The translations under genes were made by a program, and so were the position numbers. From NCBI GenBank assembly GCA_031549185.1, contig JAVBQG010000049.1:1-26405 (forward strand): 26,405 bases of DNA. The letters are read 5' to 3'. Position 1 is the first letter of the stretch; every line of letters starts with the position of its first letter. This DNA is from JAVBQG01 sp031549185. Its GTDB lineage: Bacteria > Synergistota > Synergistia > Synergistales > Synergistaceae. This document shows positions 8,093-14,806 of this stretch, one piece after another. Below the pieces are notes generated by a model that was given only the letters and a program-made list of their open reading frames with translations, did not search any database and was not told the origin of the DNA.

Positions 8093-9784
8093 ATGAAGCT
8101 GGAAGAAGTTCTGCGCAATGCGGAGCCGGAGGTGCGGCAGCGAGGCGAGTCTTATTACAAGGGAGGGGCAGTGCTCTCTGTGTCGCAGGCGGAGCGGGGT
8201 GTTTTTAACGCCCTGGTGGAGGGCAGCGACTTCGAGCCCTACGATGTGAGGATGCGCCTGGGAGATGACGGAGAGGTCGTCGCCTGCAGCTGCGACTGCC
8301 CCTACGAGTTCGACGGTCCCTGCAAACACCTGGTTGCCGTGGCGCTGGCCATTCGGAACGGTGATTTCGAGACGAGCGAGACCGCCGGAGAGGCCTCTTC
8401 GGACGCATTGTTGTGCGAAGCGCTGGAGAGCGCTTCCAAAGAAGAACTGGCGGCGGTCGCGATGAAATTCGCCCAAAAGGGCGGCGATTTCAGAAACGAG
8501 CTGCTTGCCCTGCTGGGCAGACCGGATCGAAAGGCCGAGATTTCCGCGACGAAGGATTTTGTCAAGCTGGTCGTGCGCGAAAACACGAGCAGGGGTTTCG
8601 TCGACTACCGCGGCTGCAACCGAATCTGCGCGGCTTTCGACGAGCGCCTGCACGCGCTGGAAGAGCGGTTCGACGATACGACGTTCATGTTCGTTTTCGA
8701 CGGAGCGCTGGAGATACTCCTCGCGGCCGCGAAGTTGGCCTCCCACGCCGACTCCAGCTCCGGCGCGCTGACTGATACCATCGACTTCTCTCTCTCCCTG
8801 CTGAAGAGGACGTGCGACCTGATATCGAAGCGCGGGAGCGATGCCGAGCGCGGGGAAGCGTTCGAGATGTTGCTGAGGCAGTCCCGGAGCAAGGCGTTCG
8901 ACGGCTGGGGGGAGTGGGGACGCGAATTGCTGCTCGATGCCGTCTTCTTCCTGAACCGGAAAAACGAATCGAAATTTGCTCGCGCTCTCGATTGTATGAA
9001 AAAAGAGGACAACGCTTCCGAATGGTCCTTGGAATACGCAGCCGTACAGATCGACCTGATACGCCTGGCGGCCGTCGAAAAACTCGACGGACCGGAGAAG
9101 GCGGAGGCCTTTATCGACGCACGCCTTGAGATCGACGAATTCCGCAGGATCGCGATCAACCGCGCGGTAGAGGCGGGGCGTTTCATGCGGGCGGAGGCGC
9201 TCTGCCTCGAAAAACTGAAGAAAATCGAAAAGGCGGAGGCGGATTGGCGCGCGCTGGCTTGGCGGCAACGGTTGTACGAGATTTACGAATGTGCGGGCGA
9301 CGAGGCGAAACGGCTCGATGTGGCGCTCTCGCTCCTGTTGAAGGGGGAAACGACCTACTACGACGTCGTCCGCAAGGTCCACATTGCCGCCGGGACGTGG
9401 GGCGAGGCGTACGCGGGGATTTTGCGCAAGGTCATGGAGACGCTCTCTCCTTACCAGTACATGCCGATTCTGCGGAAGGAGAAGGAGCTCGACCTTCTGA
9501 TGGACGAGGTGCGAAAGGCGCCGTCATCGGTCTTCGACTACGGGGCCGACCTGTCGAAGAAATTCGGCGAGGAGGTTTTCGAGCTCTGTCGCGCGAGAAT
9601 ATCGCGAGAGGCGCAGCGGGCGAACGACCGGCGGGCATACAAGGGCGTATGCGAGCTGATAGAGAGGTTGAAAAAATTCGGCGGCACATCGGAGGCGTCG
9701 GCGACGATCGAAGAACTCCGCGAGAAATTCAAACGCCGCCCCGCCATGCTCGACGAGCTCGGCCGTCTGGAGAAGAAACTGTGA
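8093..9784 (+). CDS. SWIM zinc-finger protein
   Basis: 563 residues from ATG 8093, seven bases after AAGAGGTG. The N-terminal 80 residues carry a SWIM zinc-binding motif: C67-x-C69-x7-C77-x-H79 inside CDCPYEFDGPCKH. SWIM domains bind one zinc and are thought to contact DNA or protein. The remaining 480 residues are almost all helical, rich in K, E, A and L, with repeats that look TPR- or HEAT-like (for example around 350-400 and 480-560); no catalytic motif is seen. Many bacterial SWIM proteins sit beside SNF2-type helicases, but none is present here. It has its own likely promoter and is followed directly by toxin-antitoxin debris, so it is probably a single-gene transcript. Its exact role is unknown. 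Confidence 0.8.
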   Translation: MKLEEVLRNAEPEVRQRGESYYKGGAVLSVSQAERGVFNALVEGSDFEPYDVRMRLGDDGEVVACSCDCPYEFDGPCKHLVAVALAIRNGDFETSETAGEASSDALLCEALESASKEELAAVAMKFAQKGGDFRNELLALLGRPDRKAEISATKDFVKLVVRENTSRGFVDYRGCNRICAAFDERLHALEERFDDTTFMFVFDGALEILLAAAKLASHADSSSGALTDTIDFSLSLLKRTCDLISKRGSDAERGEAFEMLLRQSRSKAFDGWGEWGRELLLDAVFFLNRKNESKFARALDCMKKEDNASEWSLEYAAVQIDLIRLAAVEKLDGPEKAEAFIDARLEIDEFRRIAINRAVEAGRFMRAEALCLEKLKKIEKAEADWRALAWRQRLYEIYECAGDEAKRLDVALSLLLKGETTYYDVVRKVHIAAGTWGEAYAGILRKVMETLSPYQYMPILRKEKELDLLMDEVRKAPSSVFDYGADLSKKFGEEVFELCRARISREAQRANDRRAYKGVCELIERLKKFGGTSEASATIEELREKFKRRPAMLDELGRLEKKL

Positions 9785-9851
9785 GAGCGGCGATTTTTGA
9801 GGGCGCCCGTTCTTCCTGCAGCCCTCCTCGTTTCTCGCCAGCGTCTTCTAA

Positions 9852-9971
9852 CCGCAGGTGGTGCTGACCGCCGCGGACGCAGCTTGGCCGAAAAAAGGAT
9901 CGGCATCCTGGCCGGACGACTTCGGCGCGCCGCTCCCCGGCGACGTGCTGGACTCCTTCGAGGGCAGGTAG
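9852..9971 (+). pseudogene. Remnant of a Phd/VapB-type antitoxin (C-terminal part)
   Basis: The frame ending at TAG 9969-9971 reads VVLTAADAAWPKKGSASW and then PDDFGAPLPGDVLDSFEGR-stop. The ending DDF-x-APLP-x-DVL-x-x-FEG is the usual tail of Phd/YefM-type antitoxins paired with VapC toxins. A stop codon (9849-9851) lies directly upstream in frame and no start or N-terminal DNA-binding half can be found, so only the C-terminal part survives. The stop abuts the toxin remnant, the usual operon order. Confidence 0.65.
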
Positions 9972-10126
9972 ACGCAAATTCTGCTGGACACGAACGCGCT
10001 CTTGTGGACGCTGGGCGGTTCCCCGCGCATCGAGCCGGTTCGCGCAGGCCGCCTCGGAGCCCATGCGCTTCCTCACCGGGGATTCGCTGCTGGCGTATTA
10101 TTCGCCGCTGGGTGATGGTGATTTAG
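9972..10126 (+). pseudogene. Remnant of a VapC-type PIN-domain toxin
   Basis: Directly after the antitoxin stop the frame reads TQILLDTNALLWTLGGSPRI, the start of a PIN ribonuclease with the first catalytic aspartate (LLDTN); the expected ATG appears as ACG. After about 25 residues the homology jumps, in another frame, to EPMRFLTGDSLLAYYSPL (10057-10110), the typical PIN C-terminus, and a further frame change gives a family-like ending VMVI-stop at 10126. The middle of the domain, some 90 residues with the other acidic residues, is deleted. The gene cannot make an active nuclease. Its end overlaps the 3' end of the opposing GNAT gene. Confidence 0.65.
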
Positions 10127-10775
10127 CCTTCACTCCGCCTTCCGCTGCATCGCGACAACCTCCTGGAACCGTCTCTGCGACGGGGTGCCGGCGACGCTCT
10201 TTCGGCGGGAAACCTTTGTCGAACGCGGCGGCGGCTGCCTCGTCGACCTCGTATATAGCGTCCTCGAAATGGCGGCCCCTGAGCCCGGAGAGGGCGTTCT
10301 CGTACAGCTCGCAGGCCTGAAGCGCGACGAAGTACATGTCGTCCGCCGTGCGGATGCCGAACCTTTCGGCGGGCATGAAGCCCTGTCGCGAATAGTAGGC
10401 AGGATCGCCGCGGAGCAGGATGGCGCGGAACCCCATCTCGCGGGCCAGCGTCCTGGTGTGCTCGATCATGCGTCCCCCGATGCCCTTGCGCTGATACGCC
10501 GGCAGCACCGAGATGGGCCCCATGTTCAACACCTCGTATTCGTTCCCGTCGTCCGCCGCGATGGTGGACTTCATGTAGACGACGTTCCCGACGATGTTGC
10601 CGTCCGATACCGCGACGACGTCGAGCCCCGGCAAAAATGCCGGGCAGTCGCGCATGATGTGAAGCAGGTAGTGCGCGTCGCACCCCGGAGCATAGTGGTT
10701 CCAGAACGCCTCCCGCGTGACGTTCTCCGTCTCGCGGTAGTCTAAAGGTTCTTCAAGTCTCAATACAACGTTCAT
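10098..10775 (-). CDS. GNAT-family N-acetyltransferase
   Basis: 225 residues from ATG 10775; a TTG six bases upstream is also possible because the ribosome site GGAGGGGGG serves both. The acetyl-CoA-binding core is clear: MGPISVLPAYQRKGIGGRM (about 90-108) followed by the helix and by RGDPAYYSRQGFMPAERFGI (about 122-141). This layout matches the COG3153-type predicted acetyltransferases. The substrate is unknown. The last 25 or so residues (after PPKERRRH) are low-complexity and lie over the decayed toxin remnant of the other strand, so the original C-terminus may have been altered when that element inserted or decayed. Confidence 0.85.
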   Translation of the reverse strand: MNVVLRLEEPLDYRETENVTREAFWNHYAPGCDAHYLLHIMRDCPAFLPGLDVVAVSDGNIVGNVVYMKSTIAADDGNEYEVLNMGPISVLPAYQRKGIGGRMIEHTRTLAREMGFRAILLRGDPAYYSRQGFMPAERFGIRTADDMYFVALQACELYENALSGLRGRHFEDAIYEVDEAAAAAFDKGFPPKERRRHPVAETVPGGCRDAAEGGVKAKSPSPSGE

Positions 10776-10869
10776 CGGCAAAACCCCCCTCCGCTTCGGT
10801 CTGTAAAGCGTAATATATTGAACCTCATTTCGTATCCCTATAAATCCCGTCGTAGCTCATTTAATCTTG

Positions 10870-10878
10870 TGGTATGAT
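10870..10878 (+). promoter_or_regulatory. Extended -10 promoter of the toxin-antitoxin operon
   Basis: TGG-TATGAT (10870-10878), a TGn extended -10, without a recognisable -35. The expected transcript start (about 10885) falls on or next to the antitoxin ATG, so the message would have almost no leader. Confidence 0.5.
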
Positions 10879-10884
10879 ATAAAT

Positions 10885-11091
10885 ATGGAAAATATAAAGA
10901 GAAACGCCCAGGAAATGAGTGAATGGGATAAGCAGGTTTGCGAACGCTTGGACGAACTCTGGGAGCGTGCGCACGCTTCCTCTGCCGTTTTTTACGAACC
11001 GGAACAGACGCGCGCACTGATGCAAGAAAGAGTTGATGCGGCCAGAGCAAGGCAAAAAACCTTGCGTTATGCAGATTTTGCCGCCCTATGA
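10885..11091 (+). CDS. Antitoxin of a RelE/ParE-type toxin-antitoxin pair
   Basis: 68 residues from ATG 10885 (MENIKRNAQEMSEWDKQV...), acidic and helical, overlapping the toxin gene by four bases (ATGA, 11088-11091). Size, order and translational coupling are typical of type II antitoxins, which bind and block the toxin and repress their own promoter. I do not see a clear ribbon-helix-helix N-terminus; its middle (ERAHASSAVFYEPEQTRALM) is likely the toxin-wrapping part. No ribosome site precedes ATG 10885. ATG 10915 is an in-frame alternative. Base composition is clearly more AT-rich than the neighbouring genes, which suggests acquisition. Confidence 0.65.
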   Translation: MENIKRNAQEMSEWDKQVCERLDELWERAHASSAVFYEPEQTRALMQERVDAARARQKTLRYADFAAL

Positions 11092-11411
11092 AATTCACTC
11101 GCATAGACTTAGATACTTTTATTCTTTCATTCGGCGAAATAATCGACTATTTAAGCGATAAAGCATCACCTTCCATTGCGCAACGTTTCCTCGATGAAGT
11201 AGGGCAACAACTTGAGGGTATGCTTGATATGCCCAACCTGTACCCGGTGTATGATTTTGATCCTCGTTTTCGCAAAATGAACGTGATTGATTGGAATTAC
11301 ACGATTTTTTATGTCATCGATGTTGAAAATCGACAGGTCGTTATCTATGACATGATCCATCATTCGCGAAACGTCCCTGTGATTTTACAGGAGAAATTTC
11401 CACAGGATTAG
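11088..11411 (+). CDS. RelE/ParE-family toxin
   Basis: 107 residues. The order helix-helix followed by beta strands, with NLYPVYDFDPRFRKMNVIDW, then NYTIFYVIDVENRQVVIYDM and HHSRNV near the end, is the plasmid-stabilisation (RelE/ParE) fold. Members either cut mRNA on the ribosome or inhibit DNA gyrase; which applies here cannot be read from sequence alone. The start overlaps the antitoxin stop, so the two are made together. Unlike the neighbouring Phd/VapC pair, this module is intact and AT-rich. Confidence 0.82.
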   Translation: MKFTRIDLDTFILSFGEIIDYLSDKASPSIAQRFLDEVGQQLEGMLDMPNLYPVYDFDPRFRKMNVIDWNYTIFYVIDVENRQVVIYDMIHHSRNVPVILQEKFPQD

Positions 11412-11487
11412 TTTCATTCACCGTTCGTTACCTCGGTCTGTCATTTGTTACCCATCACAATCATCGCTTCGCCGAATTATATGTTAA

Positions 11488-11493
11488 TATAAT
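11488..11493 (+). promoter_or_regulatory. Possible -10 box of the J-like gene
   Basis: A perfect TATAAT sits 26 bases before the GTG start in an AT-rich stretch; the region 15-17 bases further upstream (CGCTTC) is a poor -35. Confidence 0.35.
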
Positions 11494-11518
11494 TAATGAA
11501 ATCGACGGGGTGATTCCA

Positions 11519-11923
11519 GTGAGAAAATTTTTCGACTACTACGCCATTTTGGACCTTCCGACCAACGCCTCTGCGGAGATGATCCGGGTGGCCTACGAGG
11601 TGCGCATGATCGAACTCTGCGTGGGAGAGCTCTCTCCCATGGAGAGGGAGCGCCGCGCCGCGCTCCTCAAATTGGCGTTCCACGTCCTGGGGGACGAGGA
11701 GCGGCGCCTCGCATACGATGTGAACGGAGAGTGCGGCTACTGGGACGAGCCGGAGGCCGCCGAAGAGCCGGCGAGCGCGGCCGCCTCGGGCGAACCGCAA
11801 AAACCACCGACCATCCGCCCGGCGCGAAGAAGGGCCCGCGCAGCCCGGACGCCCGGATTGGCGGAGCGCCTTCTGCGCTTCCTGAGGGGCGCGCGAATCC
11901 ACGGCGAAGAGATCACTTTCTAA
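11519..11923 (+). CDS. J-like domain protein without the HPD motif
   Basis: 134 residues from GTG 11519; GTG 11510 is also in frame, but the GACGGGG site suits the second. Residues 1-70 follow the DnaJ J-domain pattern: FFDYYAILDLPTNASAEMI (helix I-II), then LLKLAFHVLGDEERRLAYDV (helix III-IV). The HPD tripeptide between helices II and III, needed to stimulate DnaK ATPase, is absent; that loop reads ELCVGELSPMER. It is therefore not a normal Hsp70 co-chaperone and may only bind a partner. Residues 75-134 are Ala/Pro/Arg-rich and probably disordered, ending in a short basic amphipathic stretch (LAERLLRFLRGARIHG). It converges on the MFS gene. Confidence 0.7.
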   Translation: MRKFFDYYAILDLPTNASAEMIRVAYEVRMIELCVGELSPMERERRAALLKLAFHVLGDEERRLAYDVNGECGYWDEPEAAEEPASAAASGEPQKPPTIRPARRRARAARTPGLAERLLRFLRGARIHGEEITF

Positions 11924-11938
11924 ACAAGGGCAGCCCCG

Positions 11939-12010
11939 ATGGGCAGGTTCCTCGACTATTACGCCTTGCCCTTCTGCTACAAACGATACGAGCGCCTGCG
12001 GCGGCAGTGA
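11939..12010 (+). CDS. Possible 23-residue ORF, J-like start
   Basis: An ATG nine bases after AAGGG, 15 bases beyond the J-like gene stop, encodes MGRFLDYYALPFC followed by a basic end (YKRYERLRRQ). The FLDYYA segment echoes FFDYYAI at the start of the J-like protein, so it may be the stub of a duplicated J-like gene or a true small protein. Only the short length, ribosome site and similarity support it. Confidence 0.3.
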   Translation: MGRFLDYYALPFCYKRYERLRRQ

Positions 12011-12019
12011 CCCCGCCCC

Positions 12020-13282
12020 TCACCGAAACGCCTTCACCTTCATGACCAGATAGAACACATAGCCCTGCAGCAGCAGGATCGCGCCGAAGCCGACCTGGTA
12101 GCCCGTCTGCGTGTACGTGCCGGGGATCGTGGACGACGGGAAGAGATCGAGCACCAGGCCCGTGCCCCACTGAAAGACGATCAACAGCAAGTAGAGCGCC
12201 ATGTTGATCATGCCGAGCGCGGCGCCGTTTTTGCCGGGCGGCGACAGCTCGCGCGCGGCGTTGCCCATGAAGACGAACCCGATGCAGGAGAAGAAGCCGA
12301 TCCCGAAGCCCGCCGCCGAGAGCGCCCTCAGCCCGAACCCGAGGAGAGAGAGGAGCATCCAGAGAATCCAGCTCGCCTCCGTCAGCACGCACATGACGAA
12401 GAATGCCGTCCTCTCGCCGGAGAAGCGCCGCGTCAGAACGCTGCCGACCGCCGGACCGATCACCATGCCGATGCTGATCCATGTCGCGGACATCCGCGCG
12501 GATGCGACCGCGGCTCCGGTCGTCGTCTGCAGCCACGTCACGGCCCAGAGGCCCTGCAGCGTCGAGATCGCCGCCGAGGAGACGGCCCAGGTCAGCGCGA
12601 TCACCCGCAGCGGGAACGACCGCCAGATCATGACGCCTCCCTCGCGAAGGTCGCGCAGGAAACTCTTGGCGGAGAACGGGGCGTTCCCCTCGTGTCCGAG
12701 CAGCAGGTGCGGGTCGTGCTTGCGCCAGCTCAGGAGCGTGAGGCCGAGCGCGAGCGGGAAGGCACCGAGAATCAGATAGATGCCGCGGAAGCCGACCGCG
12801 TCGAGCGCCGCTCCGAGGGGGGCGACGGCGACCACCGTGCCCGAGTGCCCGATCATCATCGAGAGGCCGATGAAGAAGGCGAAATTTTCCCGCCGAAAGG
12901 CCGCCGCGCTGTAGAGCATCACGCCCGTGAAGGCGCTCGACAGCCCGAGCCCGGAGAGCGCGCGCCCGAGTCCGATGGTGAACACGGAGTTCGCGAACAT
13001 CAGGACGAACGACCCCGCCGCCGCGATCAGGAGCGAGATGCCGCAGGTCTTGTACGGCCCGCTGCGGTCGGCGACGATCCCCCAGGCACCGAAGCTGCCC
13101 CCGTAGGTGTAGAAGAAGAGGCTGGAGATGAACCCCACCGCGCCCGCCCCGATGCCGATCGATTCGGCGAACGGCGGCAGCACGACGACGCCAGCGATCC
13201 GCATCAGATTGCTGTACAGAAACCCGAGAAGCAGAACGATAAAGAAGAACCATGTCTCCGCATGTGTCGCTTTTTTCGCCAT
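12020..13282 (-). CDS. MFS transporter
   Basis: 420 residues from ATG 13282 (MAKKATHAETW), preceded by AGGGGTG nine bases away; an upstream in-frame ATG would add 32 polar residues and is unlikely. Twelve hydrophobic segments can be followed, with the MFS loop 2-3 signature at GIVADRSGPYKTCGI (about 69-83) and a central cytoplasmic loop around residues 195-215 (HDPHLLLGHEGNAPF). The cytoplasmic-membrane carrier most resembles the general MFS group that includes nitrate/cyanate and oxalate/formate-type carriers; substrate unknown. Nearby genes give no hint because the J-like gene converges and the upstream 487 bases contain no intact gene. Confidence 0.87.
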   Translation of the reverse strand: MAKKATHAETWFFFIVLLLGFLYSNLMRIAGVVVLPPFAESIGIGAGAVGFISSLFFYTYGGSFGAWGIVADRSGPYKTCGISLLIAAAGSFVLMFANSVFTIGLGRALSGLGLSSAFTGVMLYSAAAFRRENFAFFIGLSMMIGHSGTVVAVAPLGAALDAVGFRGIYLILGAFPLALGLTLLSWRKHDPHLLLGHEGNAPFSAKSFLRDLREGGVMIWRSFPLRVIALTWAVSSAAISTLQGLWAVTWLQTTTGAAVASARMSATWISIGMVIGPAVGSVLTRRFSGERTAFFVMCVLTEASWILWMLLSLLGFGLRALSAAGFGIGFFSCIGFVFMGNAARELSPPGKNGAALGMINMALYLLLIVFQWGTGLVLDLFPSSTIPGTYTQTGYQVGFGAILLLQGYVFYLVMKVKAFR

Positions 13283-13434
13283 CAAAAGAGCACCCCTGTC
13301 CATGTCCGGTATTATACTGTCATTCGATGAAATGTTTTTCCGGTTAACGGTATGATTGATGAAGTTTGAAGAATCCAATTAAGGGGTTGGGCCGAAGATC
13401 GCATGTTTGTGTATACGCTCCGAGTCTGCGAACG

Positions 13435-13625
13435 ATGACCGACGACCGTAAAGCCACAGGCCGACGGAAAAAGCGCCGGCGGGCACGGGTCGTTCTATGT
13501 TTGGGCGGCCATCGCGCTGCTCGCCGTGCTTGCCCGCCGTCGTGCCGGTCGGAGTAACGAGCGGCATACCGCTGCCGCAGTTCCGGAACAAGGTTTACGT
13601 GTCTCTCCATCAGTATGCCACGTAG
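13435..13625 (+). pseudogene. Traces of a decayed coding sequence in a gene-poor stretch
   Basis: The 487-base stretch 13283-13769 has no convincing intact gene. Within it, one frame reads MTDDRKATGRRKKRR, another GSFYVWAAIALLAVL (a membrane-like segment), and a third PAVVPVGVTSGIPLPQFRNK ending ...SLHQYAT-stop at 13625. The pieces run in the right order for one small one-TM protein broken by two frameshifts. The family is not recognised, and the reading rests on pattern only. Confidence 0.3.
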
Positions 13626-13698
13626 ACGGGAGGCCGCTGTTCATGATCGGCCTCGCGAAGAACAAAATATCCCATAATATGAAATGACTTTCCGTTTC

Positions 13699-13727
13699 GT
13701 GACAACCTTCTCTCCCCATGCTATGAT
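13699..13727 (+). promoter_or_regulatory. Strong sigma-70 promoter of the DMT transporter
   Basis: GTGACA (13699-13704), 17-base spacer, TATGAT (13722-13727), with TGC just before the -10 giving an extended -10. Each hexamer matches five of six consensus bases. Predicted start near 13734, leaving a leader of about 36 bases with the GGAGG ribosome site. Confidence 0.75.
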
Positions 13728-13769
13728 CCAGCGGTAAAACGACAATCGCTCTTCATTGGAGGCGGTTTA

Positions 13770-14690
13770 ATGGTTGCGAACTACTGGCGCGGGGTTGGAC
13801 TTGCCCTGACGACGGCTCTGTTCTGGGGGGCGTCGGCCCCGATCACGAAGATCATCTCGGCGGACGGGCTCAGCCCGCTCTCGGTAATGGTCTATCGTTG
13901 TATCTTCATCTCGATCGTGCTTGGCGGGTGGATTTGCGCGAAGAAGGGGATGCCGGCGTTCTTTCCGTCGGGGCGGATGCTCAAGATCTACGTCGCGCTC
14001 GGTTTTCTGACGATCGTCTGCATGGGGGGCGGCTACATGGTCTCCTGCGTCTACCTGACGGTGCCGCAGGCGGTGATCCTGCACTACACCTTCCCCCTGC
14101 TCACACTGGCGGGCGACGTCTGGATCATGCACGAGAGGCCGAGGGCCATACAGGCGGCCGCGGCGATTTTGATCCTCGTGGGCGTCTATATCGGTTTCGA
14201 CATGGGCGGCGCCGGGCTCGTCGGTATCTCCGTCGCCGGCGCCGTCTGGGGCGTTATCTCCGTCCTTGGTTTCGCCGGGCAGGCGCTCCTGACGCGCGTC
14301 GTTGCGAAGGGCGGGACGGCTGACCCGATTGTGCAGGTCTTCTTCGCGCACCTGTTCGGGGGGATCATGCTCCTGATCGGCAAGAGCGCTCTGATGGGAT
14401 GGAGCGACATCGCCGGCGTCACACCGCGCATCTTCGCGCTGATGCAGTATCCGGCGATTGCAAGCGGGCTGCTCGCCTTCCTCTGTCTCTTCGCGTCGCT
14501 CAAATATATCTCCGCCACGGCGATGAGCCTCATCTGCTCGCTGGAGATCGTCTTCGCGCTTGCCGTGACGCCCTACCTGCTCGGGGGGAACTCCACCGCC
14601 AAGGAGTTGATCGGCAGCGCCATCATCATGGTCGCCGTGGCTTGCTCCACCCTGGGGAAACGGAAACCTGCCGCCGTACCGCGTCGCTGA
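13770..14690 (+). CDS. DMT-superfamily (EamA) transporter
   Basis: 306 residues from ATG 13770, eight bases after GGAGG. Two EamA repeats: about 8-138, starting GVGLALTTALFWGASAP, and about 150-297, each with five membrane helices; the second ends LLGGNSTAKELIGSAIIMVA, the usual last repeat helix. Such proteins export or import amino acids, purine-like compounds or other small metabolites across the cytoplasmic membrane; the substrate cannot be read. It has its own promoter. The 116 bases after it are AT-rich and lead into the third chemoreceptor without a clear terminator. Confidence 0.87.
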   Translation: MVANYWRGVGLALTTALFWGASAPITKIISADGLSPLSVMVYRCIFISIVLGGWICAKKGMPAFFPSGRMLKIYVALGFLTIVCMGGGYMVSCVYLTVPQAVILHYTFPLLTLAGDVWIMHERPRAIQAAAAILILVGVYIGFDMGGAGLVGISVAGAVWGVISVLGFAGQALLTRVVAKGGTADPIVQVFFAHLFGGIMLLIGKSALMGWSDIAGVTPRIFALMQYPAIASGLLAFLCLFASLKYISATAMSLICSLEIVFALAVTPYLLGGNSTAKELIGSAIIMVAVACSTLGKRKPAAVPRR

Positions 14691-14806
14691 GTGATCTCCG
14701 GCGGGAGAATTTGCAGTATTACTTTAGGCATTATAAAAAACAATGTAAAATGTAAAACGAGTCCAAACCTCAAAAAATTCGAACGCGCTCGGGGGGCCAT
14801 GCCACC

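Noticed and set aside
7088..9382. Very long open frame on the minus strand (764 codons)
   Set aside because: Most of it is the antisense of the SWIM gene and the small membrane gene; only the part 7840-8014 looks like protein, and it belongs to the frameshifted gene.
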